A stretch of 64,000 bases of DNA from Hymenobacter edaphi (GTDB lineage Bacteria; Bacteroidota; Bacteroidia; Cytophagales; Hymenobacteraceae), in assembly GCF_003258365.1 (NCBI RefSeq), contig NZ_QHKM01000001.1, forward strand, positions 310,001 to 374,000, in the 5' to 3' direction. Made by a program: the position numbers and the translations under genes. Below the pieces are notes generated by a model. It made no database searches. It was not told the DNA's origin and saw only the letters and a list, made by a program, of their open reading frames with translations. The stretch's first letter is position 1. The number at the start of each line of letters is the position of its first letter. Below are positions 39,783-48,159 of the stretch, piece after piece.

Positions 39783-40022
39783 CTAGTCCAGCAGCTGATG
39801 GTCGCGCAGCTGGGCCACGAGGTCGTCCCAGTCTTTTTCCAGCTGGTTGGGCTCCACGTCGTAGCGGTTGAGCAGGTGGGTTTTGATGGCGGCCGGGCTC
39901 TGGTCCTGCTTGAGCAGCTGCAGGATTTCGGTGGCCAGCGCGTTGGCCGTGAACGAGTCACCGGTAGCGGGGTTGAAGATGAACCCGGTTTCGCTGGTGG
40001 CAATATTCTTCTTGAGTTTCAT
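39783..40022 (-). CDS. PqqD-like small protein (RiPP recognition element family)
   Basis: 79 aa from ATG at 40022. It matches the PqqD pattern: a short N-terminal strand, GFIFNPATGDSFTANALATEILQLL, then PAAIKTHLLNRYDVEP and a closing DLVAQLRDHQLLD. PqqD-fold proteins bind the leader of a ribosomal peptide and present it to a modifying enzyme; stand-alone ones mark peptide-modification pathways. Here it heads a row with an ATP-grasp ligase and a PLP decarboxylase. No precursor peptide is obvious within the row. A TATGTTTA -7 box lies 79 bp upstream. Identification is by motif reading; the fold is short, so some doubt remains. Confidence 0.8.
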   Translation of the reverse strand: MKLKKNIATSETGFIFNPATGDSFTANALATEILQLLKQDQSPAAIKTHLLNRYDVEPNQLEKDWDDLVAQLRDHQLLD

Positions 40023-40100
40023 AGCAAACGCGGCTGCCGGCGCCGCGGCGGGTCGGGGGAAATCGGGGCAGTAGCGGCCGGGGCCGCCCCATCGGTCCGC

Positions 40101-40108
40101 TAAACATA
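40101..40108 (-). promoter_or_regulatory. -7 box TATGTTTA for the PqqD-like gene
   Basis: Minus-strand TATGTTTA, 79 bp upstream of the ATG at 40022, with a TTG at 40137-40139 as a rather distant -33 candidate. Confidence 0.4.
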
Positions 40109-40193
40109 CGACGCCCCGCCCGCCAGGGCGGCCGGCCAATCGACCAGCTCCGCAAATGTGCCGACAATTTCGCCCCGCCGCTGCTCCGTCGCA

Positions 40194-40267
40194 CGGGCTT
40201 TCCGCGTCCGGACGCTCGAAGTCGGGGCGACGATGCCCGGCCGACGCGACCGGACGCGGAAAGCCCG
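40194..40267. repeat. Perfect 18-bp inverted repeat
   Basis: CGGGCTTTCCGCGTCCGG (40194-40211) is exactly mirrored at 40250-40267. It is probably a dispersed element of the same kind as 39723-39772 and lies between the glycosyltransferase and PqqD-like genes. Confidence 0.75.
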
Positions 40268-40425
40268 CGCTACATCGTCCGGATTGCCCCGATGACCGCC
40301 GCGCCGGGCGTTACCCGCAAAACCCAAGCAGCGTTGCACTCATTCACCACCACTGGGGCGGGGGGCGCAAACGCCAGCGCCGGGCGGCCATCGGGAAGCG
40401 TAGCGGTGGGCTCGATAGCGGGCGG

Positions 40426-41592
40426 TCAGGCGGTGAGGTACTGCACAATATCGGTGAGCAGCCGCCCCTGCTGGGCGGCCGAAAAGTAGCTGCTCAGCTG
40501 CGCGTGCGGGGCCTCGGGCGGGGCCTGGCGGCCGGCCTGCAGCACCGCCCGCGTCTGCATGGCGCCGAAAGCCACGTCGCGGGCCGGAAACAGGTGGCGC
40601 AGACCGGGGAAGTCGGCGGCGCTGAGGCCCTCGGCCGCCACCACCGGGCAGCCGGCCGCCAGCGCCGCCAGCAGCAGCGGGTCGTAGTCATCGGTGGGGG
40701 CGGGGGAGAGCAGCGCATCGAGGGCGGGAAAAAGCAGGCCGCCGGCCTCGGGCGCGTGAAACGGCCGCAGGTACACGGCCTGCGAGAGGCCCAGCGCGCG
40801 GGCGTGCCGGCGCAGCCGCTGCCAGCGGCCGGCGTCGGGCCCGGCGTGGGGGTGGCCCACGATGACCAGCTCGGCCGGCAGGTTCAGCTCGCCGCGCAGG
40901 CGGTAGAGCACTTCCAGGGCAAAATAGCCGCTGTGGCCATCGTCGGCCACGCCCAGCAGCGGGGCCGCGGCGGGTAGGTCGAGCAGGCGGCGGGCCTGGG
41001 CGGGCGGCGTGGCGGCCACGCGGCGGGCGGTGGCGGGCAGGCCGGGCGGCACCACCCACAGCTGCCGCGCGTCGAGGCCGGTACGAGCTTCCACGGCACG
41101 GGCCGTGCCGGGCAGCGGGGCCAGCCAGGCATCGAGCGGGCGGCGGCTCAGGCGGGCCCACCACGCGGCGGGGGCCGCCGCGGCCAGGGGCTCCTGCTGC
41201 TGAAACAGCAGGCGCAGGCGCCCGCCCAGCAGCCACTTGGCGGCGCTGGCCACCGGCAGATCGAGGGCGCGGACCACCAGCAGCGTGCCAATGCGCTGCC
41301 GGCGCAGCCAGCGGGCCAGCAGCCAGGCCGCGCGCGGTACGCGGCGCAGGCTCCGGGGGGCCGCCAGGGGCTGCACCGGCAGCCGGCCGGTGGCGTGGGG
41401 GGCCAGGGGCGAATCGGCGGCCGCCACCAGCTGCACGGGCTGGGCGGCGGCGCGCAGCGTGGCGCACAGCCGCAGCAGTTGCTCTTCGGCCGGACCCAGG
41501 TCAGGGGCCAGGCTCAGCACGGCCAGCGGCTCGGCCAGCCCGGCCGGCGCACTGGGCCCAACAAGGACGGACGCGGAAACAAACGTGGGCAT
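40426..41592 (-). CDS. GT4-like glycosyltransferase
   Basis: 388 aa from ATG at 41592; a TTG 33 nt upstream is unlikely. It is Ala/Leu-rich with two Rossmann-like halves. The C-terminal half has features of family 4 transferases: LGVADDGHSGYFALEVLYRL, ELVIVGHPHAGPD and an acidic region SPAPTDDYDPLLLAALAAGCPVVAAEG, which resembles the EX7E nucleotide-sugar site with Asp in place of the first Glu. The N-terminal half is divergent and the sugar donor and acceptor cannot be told. It stands 400 bp upstream of the PqqD-like gene on the same strand. Membership in that cluster is possible but unproven. Confidence 0.75.
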   Translation of the reverse strand: MPTFVSASVLVGPSAPAGLAEPLAVLSLAPDLGPAEEQLLRLCATLRAAAQPVQLVAAADSPLAPHATGRLPVQPLAAPRSLRRVPRAAWLLARWLRRQRIGTLLVVRALDLPVASAAKWLLGGRLRLLFQQQEPLAAAAPAAWWARLSRRPLDAWLAPLPGTARAVEARTGLDARQLWVVPPGLPATARRVAATPPAQARRLLDLPAAAPLLGVADDGHSGYFALEVLYRLRGELNLPAELVIVGHPHAGPDAGRWQRLRRHARALGLSQAVYLRPFHAPEAGGLLFPALDALLSPAPTDDYDPLLLAALAAGCPVVAAEGLSAADFPGLRHLFPARDVAFGAMQTRAVLQAGRQAPPEAPHAQLSSYFSAAQQGRLLTDIVQYLTA

Positions 41593-42277
41593 AAGGCGGA
41601 AAGCGAGGCAGGAGCAGCGGCTCAAACATAGCCGCCCGCCCGGAGCCGCTTCCGCGAATCAGACCAGCCGCCCGATTGTCTCGACCAATCCGGCCCGGCA
41701 GCGGCCGGACGCCGGGTCCGGCGGGCGGCGCGGCCCGGCGCCCGGCCAGCTAGAAAAACCCGCCGTTCGTCTAGGTCCAGGGTCGATTGGGCGAATGCGC
41801 CAGCGCGGCAGCGGGCGGCTGCGTTGTTTTACCGCAGGTTTCTGCCCCGCGTCACCTGCGGCACCGTTCGGTCAGCTTCGCTGGACCCAGGGTAGCTGAC
41901 CGAAGGCTTAAACTTTATTGTGTTGGGGAAAAGGCCGCTTCGGTTCGAGGCGGTTTTTTTATTGTCAACTATCTGAAAATAAGCCGGTAAATAAGGAGTA
42001 TGTATCGGGAGCGGCCTTCTGCGCCGCGCAGGACGACGGACGACTACCCGAACACAGACTTCCTGGATGCAGGTGGTGCATCGACCGAGGAAAAGCCCGC
42101 GCCGGTCGGTAAACTTCGGCCGCTGGTGGAGTGCCGCTCCGGTGAAGGCGGCGCCGCCCGTAGCTTGCCGCCGATTGGCGGGGCCGCCCCGCCCGGGTGC
42201 CCGCCGCGGTCAACCCCGCCGGCCGCTCCTGCGTCTGAGGGCGCAGGGCCGGTGCCCGCTCCTCGATTCGCCTGCCC
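41593..42277. other. 685-bp intergenic region with candidate small RNA
   Basis: Divergent gap between the glycosyltransferase and LytS-type kinase genes. No convincing protein-coding frame. The section 41867-41960 has two ordered hairpins, the second a typical intrinsic terminator (separate entry). The rest (41970-42277) is GC-rich without a recognisable motif. Confidence 0.5.
41867..41960 (+). ncRNA. Candidate small RNA ending in an intrinsic terminator
   Basis: A perfect 11-bp stem (TTCGGTCAGCT at 41867-41877 with AGCTGACCGAA at 41894-41904) is followed by a short AT-rich spacer. A second hairpin (CCGCTTCG, loop GTT, CGAGGCGG; 41935-41953) then runs straight into seven T (41954-41960). No plus-strand gene lies upstream that would need this terminator. 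A promoter was not identified, so the 5' end is unknown. Confidence 0.3.
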
Positions 42278-43387
42278 ATGCCGCTGAATGCCGCATTCGT
42301 CCGTCACGCCTCCGCGCTGCTGCTGCACGCCCTCATCTGGGGGCTGATCGGGCTGCTGCTGGCCTCGCCGCCGCCGGGGCAGCCCAGCCCGCTGCCCACG
42401 GCCTTCTGGCTGAAGCAGGGCGCGGTGCTGCTGGCGCTGATGGTGGTGTTTTACGCCAACGCGCGCTGGGCCGTGCCGCGCCTGCTCTACCGCCGCCGGG
42501 GGTGGCTGTATCTGCCCCTGCTAGCGGCGGCCGTGGCGTGCGTGCTCGGGCTGCACCAGCGTCTGGAGGTGGCCCTGAACGTGCCCGAGCTGCTGGCCCA
42601 GGCCCGCGAAAACGCCCTGAACGTGAGTGCCTGGTGCGGCCCGCGCCCCCACGTGCAGCTCGGCCCCCAGGACGCGCCCGATCTGCTCAACCCCGGCATC
42701 CTGCTCATCACCCTGCTCACGCTGGCCATCAGCACGGGCACCACGGTGGTGCAGCGGGCCCAGCACGAGGCCCAGGTGCGGCGCGAGCTGGAGCAGGAAA
42801 AGCTGGCCACCGAGCTGAGCCTGCTCAAGGCCCAGATCAACCCGCACTTCTTCTTCAACACGCTCAACAACATCTACGCCCTCACGCTCATCGACGGCGA
42901 GCAAGCCCGCGCCGCCCTGCACCGCCTCTCGCGCATGATGCGCTACGTGCTCTACGAAACGCCCGCCGGTACCACCCTGCTGAGCCACGAATTGACGTTT
43001 GCCCGGGACTACATCGAGCTGATGCACCTGCGCCTGACCGACAAGGTGCAGGTGACCTTCGAGGCGCCCGAGCACGTGCAGGAAGTGCCGATTGCGCCCA
43101 TGCTGCTGCTGCCCTTCGTCGAAAACGCCTTCAAGCACGGCGTCAGCGCCACGGCGCCGAGCCGCATCTACATCGGCGTGCGCCAGCCGGATGCGCAGAC
43201 CGTGGAAATGGAAGTGCGCAATACCCTGTTTCCGGAGCGCCCGGGCAGCCTCGACGAGCCCGGCGGCATCGGCCTCGTCAACACCCGCCGCCGCCTGGAG
43301 CTGCTCTACCCCGGCCGCTACACCCTCACCGTCAACCCGCGCACCGCCCACCACGAGTACCAGGTGCTCCTAACCTTAGCCGTATGA
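42278..43387 (+). CDS. LytS/YehU-type sensor histidine kinase
   Basis: 369 aa from ATG at 42278. Four hydrophobic helices (about 10-30, 45-62, 76-92, 138-156) are followed by a short coiled coil. Next is the His_kinase domain with phospho-acceptor His190 (LKAQINPHFFFNTLNNIYAL) and an HATPase region with FVENAFKHGV and GGIGLVNTRRRLELLY. This is the family that pairs with LytTR regulators, and the stop overlaps the regulator start (ATGA), so the two are translationally coupled. The signal is unknown; the membrane part has no extracellular domain. Confidence 0.93.
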   Translation: MPLNAAFVRHASALLLHALIWGLIGLLLASPPPGQPSPLPTAFWLKQGAVLLALMVVFYANARWAVPRLLYRRRGWLYLPLLAAAVACVLGLHQRLEVALNVPELLAQARENALNVSAWCGPRPHVQLGPQDAPDLLNPGILLITLLTLAISTGTTVVQRAQHEAQVRRELEQEKLATELSLLKAQINPHFFFNTLNNIYALTLIDGEQARAALHRLSRMMRYVLYETPAGTTLLSHELTFARDYIELMHLRLTDKVQVTFEAPEHVQEVPIAPMLLLPFVENAFKHGVSATAPSRIYIGVRQPDAQTVEMEVRNTLFPERPGSLDEPGGIGLVNTRRRLELLYPGRYTLTVNPRTAHHEYQVLLTLAV

Positions 43388-44148
43388 TTCTCAGCTGCAT
43401 TGCCGTCGACGACGAGCCCCTGGCCCTGGGCATGGTGTGCGCCTTTATCGAGCAGACGCCGTTTCTGAAGCTGGCGGGGCGCTACGGCAGCGCCGTGGAA
43501 GCCCTGCGCGGCCTGCACCAGCCCGCCATGCAGGCGGACCTGATTTTCCTCGACATCCAGATGCCCGACCTCAACGGCCTGGAGCTGGCCCGCGTGCTCG
43601 GCCGCGGCGAGGACAAGGCCCGCATCATCTTCACCACCGCCTTCAACCAGTACGCCCTCGAAGGCTACAAAGTCGACGCGCTGGACTACCTGGTGAAGCC
43701 CTTCAACTACGACGAGTTTCTACGCGCCGCCCTCAAGGCCAAAAACTACTTCGAGCTGATTCGGCGCCCCGCCAGCGAGCCGGCCCCGGCCCCGGTAGCC
43801 GTGCCCGCCGCCCCGCCCGGCCCCGAGGACGAGTACCTCTACCTGAAAGTGGAGTACCAGCTGGTGCGCGTGCCCCTGAGCGACATCCTCTACATCGAGG
43901 GCCTGAAGGACTACATCAAGGTGTACCGCCGCAGCGAAACCAAGCCGCTGCTCTCGCTTTCCAGCCTCAAGGGCGTGGAAGACAAGCTGCCCGCGCGCCG
44001 CTTCATGCGCATTCACCGCTCCTACATCGTGGCGCTGGACCACATTACGTCCGTCACCCGCGGCACCGTGCAGATCGGCGGCGAAACCATCCCCGTCAGC
44101 GACAGTTACCGCGAGGCGTTTGATAAGTATTTGAGCCGGTGGAAGTAG
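43384..44148 (+). CDS. LytTR-family response regulator
   Basis: 254 aa from ATG at 43384. Receiver domain at 1-120 (DDE at 9-11, phospho-acceptor Asp57, Lys in LVKPFNYDEF), a Pro/Ala linker (about 128-148), and a LytTR DNA-binding domain (about 150-254) with YLYLKVEYQLVRVPLSDILYIEG and RFMRIHRSYIVAL. Encoded in overlap with the LytS-type kinase, forming a complete two-component system. Its target genes are not evident; the convergent T9SS-substrate pair lies next to it. A strong terminator follows. Confidence 0.95.
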   Translation: MILSCIAVDDEPLALGMVCAFIEQTPFLKLAGRYGSAVEALRGLHQPAMQADLIFLDIQMPDLNGLELARVLGRGEDKARIIFTTAFNQYALEGYKVDALDYLVKPFNYDEFLRAALKAKNYFELIRRPASEPAPAPVAVPAAPPGPEDEYLYLKVEYQLVRVPLSDILYIEGLKDYIKVYRRSETKPLLSLSSLKGVEDKLPARRFMRIHRSYIVALDHITSVTRGTVQIGGETIPVSDSYREAFDKYLSRWK

Positions 44149-44230
44149 GCCCGGCGCTGCCCTGACCGGAGCGATGCATCAACCCGAACCTCAGGCCGAG
44201 CGCAGCCAGGGTCTGACGCTCGAAAACCAG

Positions 44231-44264
44231 GAAAGGCCACCCGAATACGAGTGGCCTTTCTTAG
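44231..44264. terminator. Bidirectional hairpin terminator after the LytTR gene
   Basis: GAAAGGCCAC (44231-44240) pairs with GTGGCCTTTC (44251-44260). It ends the LytS/LytTR transcript and lies 20 bp beyond the stop of the convergent PID-CTERM gene. Confidence 0.8.
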
Positions 44265-44283
44265 TTCAATCAATTTGTTTGGG

Positions 44284-44472
44284 TTAGCGACGCTTGCGCA
44301 GGCCGCTCAGGGCGTAGGCCGCGCCGCCGGCCAGCAGCAGCGAGACCCCGCCGTCGAGGGGCACGGCCGTGGGCTCGGCGGGGGTACCGGGCTCGGGGCC
44401 GCCCGAGCCCGGCGTCTGGGCGGAAGCACCCGCGGCGCAGCACAGCAGCAAAAGCAGCAGATTGCGTTTCAT
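44284..44472 (-). CDS. PID-CTERM-type mini-protein
   Basis: 62 aa from ATG at 44472. A signal peptide (MKRNLLLLLLCCAAGASA) precedes a short Gly/Pro-rich mature region. The C-terminus is VPLDGGVSLLLAGGAAYALSGLRKRR, a P-(I/L)-D-GG motif, hydrophobic helix and basic tail, as in the PID-CTERM protein-sorting class of Bacteroidota. That class is thought to need an exosortase-like partner, not seen here. It starts 15 bp after the large T9SS substrate gene on the same strand, so the two are probably one transcript. The motif was recognised by eye. Confidence 0.75.
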   Translation of the reverse strand: MKRNLLLLLLCCAAGASAQTPGSGGPEPGTPAEPTAVPLDGGVSLLLAGGAAYALSGLRKRR

Positions 44473-44487
44473 CGGCGGCCCAGCAGG

Positions 44488-47400
44488 TTAGTTCAGCACG
44501 AGTTTGCGAGTGAGCGTGCCGGCCGCCGTGCGCACCTGCACGGTGTACACGCCCGCGGGCAGCTGCTCCACCGACAGCGTGTGCTCCAGCAGGCGGCCGC
44601 TGAGCGGGGCCGTTTCGCGGCGCACCAGCTGGCCCAGGCCGTTGAGCAGGCGCAGCTCGGCCTGCCCGCCCGGCAGCCCCGCGGCCGACACCGTGACCGT
44701 GCGGCCCTGGGCCGGGTTGGGGAACACATTTAGCTCGGGGGCGGCGAGGCGGGCGTTTTGCGTCGAGGTCACGCGCTGGGCGTTCAGGTGCAGCACGAAG
44801 CGCGTGGTGCTGGCCCCACCGGCGAGCTGGGCGGCGTAGTCGCCCTGGCGCAGGTCGTGCCAGGTGCCGCTGAGACGGTCCTCCAGGTAGAGGCCGGCCG
44901 CGGCGGGGAAGTTCAGCAGCTGCCGGGCCGAAAAGGTGTAGGTGCCGGCGGCGGGCGCGTAGAGGCCCAGCGGCAGGTCGACGGGCTGGGTGCCGTCGGG
45001 CAGGCCCTGAATGCTCAGCGCATCAGTACCGGCCTGCTGGTAGAGCGAGGGCTGCTGGCCGCCGTTGAGCTGCACCTTCAGCGCGTCGTAGCGGCCGTCG
45101 AAGTTCAGCGTGGCGCCGGCCTGCTGGTACACGAAAAGCACGTCTTCGCGGGCCGCCGCGCCGGCGGCGTTCGGGGCCGTCAGCGCCAGCGCCAGCAGCG
45201 GGCGGGTTTCCTGGGTGCGGTTCAGGGCCGGGTTTTCTAGCGTGGTGACGCGCACGGTGTTGTTCAGCGCCAGGGTGGGCGTGCCGGTAGCGGCCCGCAC
45301 GAAGAAGGCCTGGCCCATCGGAATCAGCTGGGCGCCGGGGGCACCCACGCCGTTGACGTAGCTCACGTAGCCGCCGGCGTAGGGGCCGGTGCTGCGGTAC
45401 ACGTAGGCCGCCGCGTTCATGCCGGCCGGGATGGTCACCAGCGTCCAGTCCAGGGGCGAGGGGTAGGGGTTGCCCACCAGGTTCCAGCCGGGGGCCGCCG
45501 CGCCGCGGGTCAGCGGAATGTTCACCGCGCCGTTGCCCAGCGTGCCCACGAAGTCCACCGTCTGCGGGGTGAGCTGCACGGTGTAGCCGCGGCCGGGCGT
45601 AAGCGCGTCGCCCAGGCTGCCCGGCGACTCCCAGCCGGTGTCGAAGGTATTGCCCGGGCCGGGCGTCAGGCGCTGCTCGTTGTAGCCGAACACGGTGGGG
45701 AAGGGCGTCACCGTGCTGGGGTTGGTGGCCGCGTTGTAGGCCGGGTTCACCACCGGGCTGAAGCTGCCGGTCGTCAGGTCGGCCACCGTCGAGCCGCTGA
45801 CCGGCGCCGAGAAGTGGCGGTAGCCGGGGCCGGCGTTGAGCGCGGGGCTGATCCAGCGCTGCACCGTGGCCGGGCCCTGCACCACGCCGCCGTTGTTGTA
45901 GACGGAAGCCGTGCCGGAGCTGTTCGAGAGCAACGTCAGCGCCTGTCCGTTGACGTTCAGGTTGCCGTTGAGCGTCAGCAGGCCCTGCACCCGCAGCGGG
46001 GCCACCAGCCGGGCGCCGGCCGAGCCCACGCTCAGGTTGCCGAAGTCGGTGCCGAGGCCGCCGAGGTCGTTGGGCGTGGCGCCGAGCAGGCGCACGGTGC
46101 CGCCGGTCTGGTTGAAGAAGCCGCTGTTGGTAAACTGGCCCATCACCGAGAAGCTGCCGCCCGTGAGCGTGACGGTGCCGCCGCTCAGGATGGTGATACC
46201 GCCCACCGCGGCGTTGGCGCTGATGACGGGGTAGCGCGGCATGCCGGCCGGAATGGTGATGTTGTCGGCGGCCGTGGGTACCACGCCGCAGGCCCAGTTG
46301 GCCGCGTTGTTCCAGTCGGTGCTCACCGCCCCGCTCCAGCTGAACTGCCCGCCCACGTTCACCACCACGGTAGCTTCGGCAAAGCAGCCGCTGTTCACGT
46401 TGGTGGCCCGCACGCGGTAGGTGGTCGTGGCCGTCGGGTTCACCAGTACCGCGGCGCCAGTGGTGCTGCTGATATTGGTGACCGGTGTCCAGGTGTAGGC
46501 AATGCCCTGGCGGATGGTGGCCGAGTTGTTGATCCAGCTCGGCGTGGTGGCGCCGCTGCCCAGAGTGCCGTTGTTGGCGTTGGCCGTCTGGTCCACGAAG
46601 GCCGAGCCGTTGCCCTCGTCGAGGCGGTAGTAGGCCACCAAGCCGGGCTGGGTGCCGAGCACGGTCTTGTTGTAGTCGGCCTGCACCTGGGCCTCGGTGC
46701 GGGCCAGGTTCCACACGCGCACCTCGTCGAGCTGGCCGTTGTAGTACTCGCTGAAGCCAGGCTGGTTGCCCAGGGCCAGGACGTTGCTGTTGGTCGTTAC
46801 GGTGCCGGTCAGGGCCTGGTCCAGCACCTTGGCCCCGTCGATGAAAATCTTCACCCGGCTGCCGTCGTAGCTGGCCGCCACGTGGTGCCAGCTGCCCTTG
46901 TAGGCCGTGTACGGGGTGGAAAATACCCGCCAGCTGCCGCCAACGTTCAGCCAGATGGCCAGGTCGTCCCAGCGCGTATCGGTGCGGGGGAATATGTAGC
47001 CGGTGTTGGCGCTGTTGCTCGATTTGCACACCACATCCTGCGTGGCGGCCCCCGTGCCCACCGGGTTGATCCAGGCCTCCATCGTCAGGGCCGAGGTCAG
47101 GTCCAGCGAGTTGCTGGCCGGCACGCTGGCCACATCGTCGGTGCCATCGAAGCGCAGGCCGCGGCCGGCTACCGAGGCGGTGCCGTTGGTGCCGGTGGCG
47201 GTGAGCGTGGTGGAGCCGCCCGAGCAGATGGTAGTGCTGCCCGCGGGCGAAATCGTCACCGACGGGGCCGTGTCGGCCATGATATTGAAGGGCGCCGAGG
47301 TGGCCGTGCAGCCCGCGTCGTTGGTCAGGCGCACCGAGTAGGCCCCGGTGGTCGTGATGTTGGAGAGGCCCGGCCCGTTGGCGCCAGTGACGCTGGCGGC

Positions 47401-48027
47401 CAGGTCCACGCCGTTGAGCTGCCACTGGTACGTCGCCGCCTCGTCCGAGAGGGCCACGGCGTCGATTTCGTTCCAGCCGGGCACGGCCGCCGAGTTGATG
47501 GCCAGGCGCACGTCGCGCACGGCAAAGGCAGTCAGCGGGAAGTTGATGTTCAGAATGCGCGAGTTGGCGCCGGCCGCGGCGGCCGTGGCGGTGTACACCG
47601 GCACCCAGGCGTTGGTCGAGGGGTTGCGCACAAACACCGTATCGATGGCGCCGGGGTTGTAGGTTTCCCAGATCAGGATGCGCTTGGCCGGCACCGGGTT
47701 GTCGAAGCGCAGCACCAGGTACTCGCGGGTGCCGTCGGCCGGGCCGCTGGCCCAGGTGCCGCTCAGGTCGCCGTATTGCGGGTACACGTTGGGGGCGCCC
47801 AGGGCCTGGGCGGCGGCCCAGCTGCTGTTGTTGTACTCCGAGCTGAAGCGCAGCATCGAGGCAGCGTAGCGCACCGGATTAGCCCCGAGCGTGGTGATGA
47901 GGCTCACCTGCCCGTTGCAGACGGAGGCGGCGCCGTTGGAGGTGACGGTGGGCGCGGGGCACTGCGCCAGGGCAGCCTGCGCGCCCCAGGTGCTCAGCAA
48001 CCCAAGCAGTGGTAAGATTCGGTTCAT
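44488..48027 (-). CDS. Large secreted protein with LamG-like domain and T9SS type A sorting signal
   Basis: 1179 aa from ATG at 48027. A signal peptide (ends QAALA) is followed by Ig-like modules (SVCNGQVSLITTLG; DTAPSVTISPAGSTTICSGG). A LamG/concanavalin-like domain covers about 285-455 (GRGLRFDGTDDVASV, LTMEAWINPVG, LDEVRVWNLARTEAQV), then parallel beta or filamentous repeats. The last 80 residues are a type A T9SS domain (LNVFPNPAQGRTVTVSAAG ... GVYTVQVRTAAGTLTRKLVLN). It should be surface-exposed or released and may bind glycans through the LamG domain. No hydrolase active site was noticed. Likely co-transcribed with the PID-CTERM gene downstream. Confidence 0.92.
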   Translation of the reverse strand: MNRILPLLGLLSTWGAQAALAQCPAPTVTSNGAASVCNGQVSLITTLGANPVRYAASMLRFSSEYNNSSWAAAQALGAPNVYPQYGDLSGTWASGPADGTREYLVLRFDNPVPAKRILIWETYNPGAIDTVFVRNPSTNAWVPVYTATAAAAGANSRILNINFPLTAFAVRDVRLAINSAAVPGWNEIDAVALSDEAATYQWQLNGVDLAASVTGANGPGLSNITTTGAYSVRLTNDAGCTATSAPFNIMADTAPSVTISPAGSTTICSGGSTTLTATGTNGTASVAGRGLRFDGTDDVASVPASNSLDLTSALTMEAWINPVGTGAATQDVVCKSSNSANTGYIFPRTDTRWDDLAIWLNVGGSWRVFSTPYTAYKGSWHHVAASYDGSRVKIFIDGAKVLDQALTGTVTTNSNVLALGNQPGFSEYYNGQLDEVRVWNLARTEAQVQADYNKTVLGTQPGLVAYYRLDEGNGSAFVDQTANANNGTLGSGATTPSWINNSATIRQGIAYTWTPVTNISSTTGAAVLVNPTATTTYRVRATNVNSGCFAEATVVVNVGGQFSWSGAVSTDWNNAANWACGVVPTAADNITIPAGMPRYPVISANAAVGGITILSGGTVTLTGGSFSVMGQFTNSGFFNQTGGTVRLLGATPNDLGGLGTDFGNLSVGSAGARLVAPLRVQGLLTLNGNLNVNGQALTLLSNSSGTASVYNNGGVVQGPATVQRWISPALNAGPGYRHFSAPVSGSTVADLTTGSFSPVVNPAYNAATNPSTVTPFPTVFGYNEQRLTPGPGNTFDTGWESPGSLGDALTPGRGYTVQLTPQTVDFVGTLGNGAVNIPLTRGAAAPGWNLVGNPYPSPLDWTLVTIPAGMNAAAYVYRSTGPYAGGYVSYVNGVGAPGAQLIPMGQAFFVRAATGTPTLALNNTVRVTTLENPALNRTQETRPLLALALTAPNAAGAAAREDVLFVYQQAGATLNFDGRYDALKVQLNGGQQPSLYQQAGTDALSIQGLPDGTQPVDLPLGLYAPAAGTYTFSARQLLNFPAAAGLYLEDRLSGTWHDLRQGDYAAQLAGGASTTRFVLHLNAQRVTSTQNARLAAPELNVFPNPAQGRTVTVSAAGLPGGQAELRLLNGLGQLVRRETAPLSGRLLEHTLSVEQLPAGVYTVQVRTAAGTLTRKLVLN

Positions 48028-48159
48028 GCAAAGCGTGCGGTTAGATGTTCACGATGGCCGCCCGCCGGCCGCGCACAGCGGACCCGGCAAAGCCTGCGCA
48101 AAGGACGTTGCCCGCCTTGCACTCAGCAATGACATGATTGGGTTTAGGCCACGCCGAGG

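Larger units (their letters stand above)
40023..40425. other. 403-bp gene-free interval
   Basis: Holds the putative -7 box of the PqqD-like gene (40101-40108) and the 18-bp inverted repeat at 40194-40267. I looked for short Gly/Cys-rich or leader-like peptides on both strands and saw none with a convincing start. Confidence 0.5.

Noticed and set aside
39783-40022. PqqD-like protein as an acyl carrier protein because it contains Asp-Ser (GDSF) before a helix
   Set aside because: The surrounding pattern (GFIFNPATG...LATEILQLL, closing with DLVAQLRDHQLLD) fits PqqD; the DS pair is at a turn and does not match a phosphopantetheine site context. Kept only as a thing to test.
41787-42287. Several short frames in the gap before the LytS-type kinase gene
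   Set aside because: No promoter or start context, Arg/Pro/Ala-rich, and mutually overlapping; treated as non-coding.
45023-47425. 800-codon frame overlapping the T9SS substrate in another phase
   Set aside because: Arg/Gly/His-rich, no signal or fold; the T9SS frame has a signal peptide, LamG features and a sorting domain.
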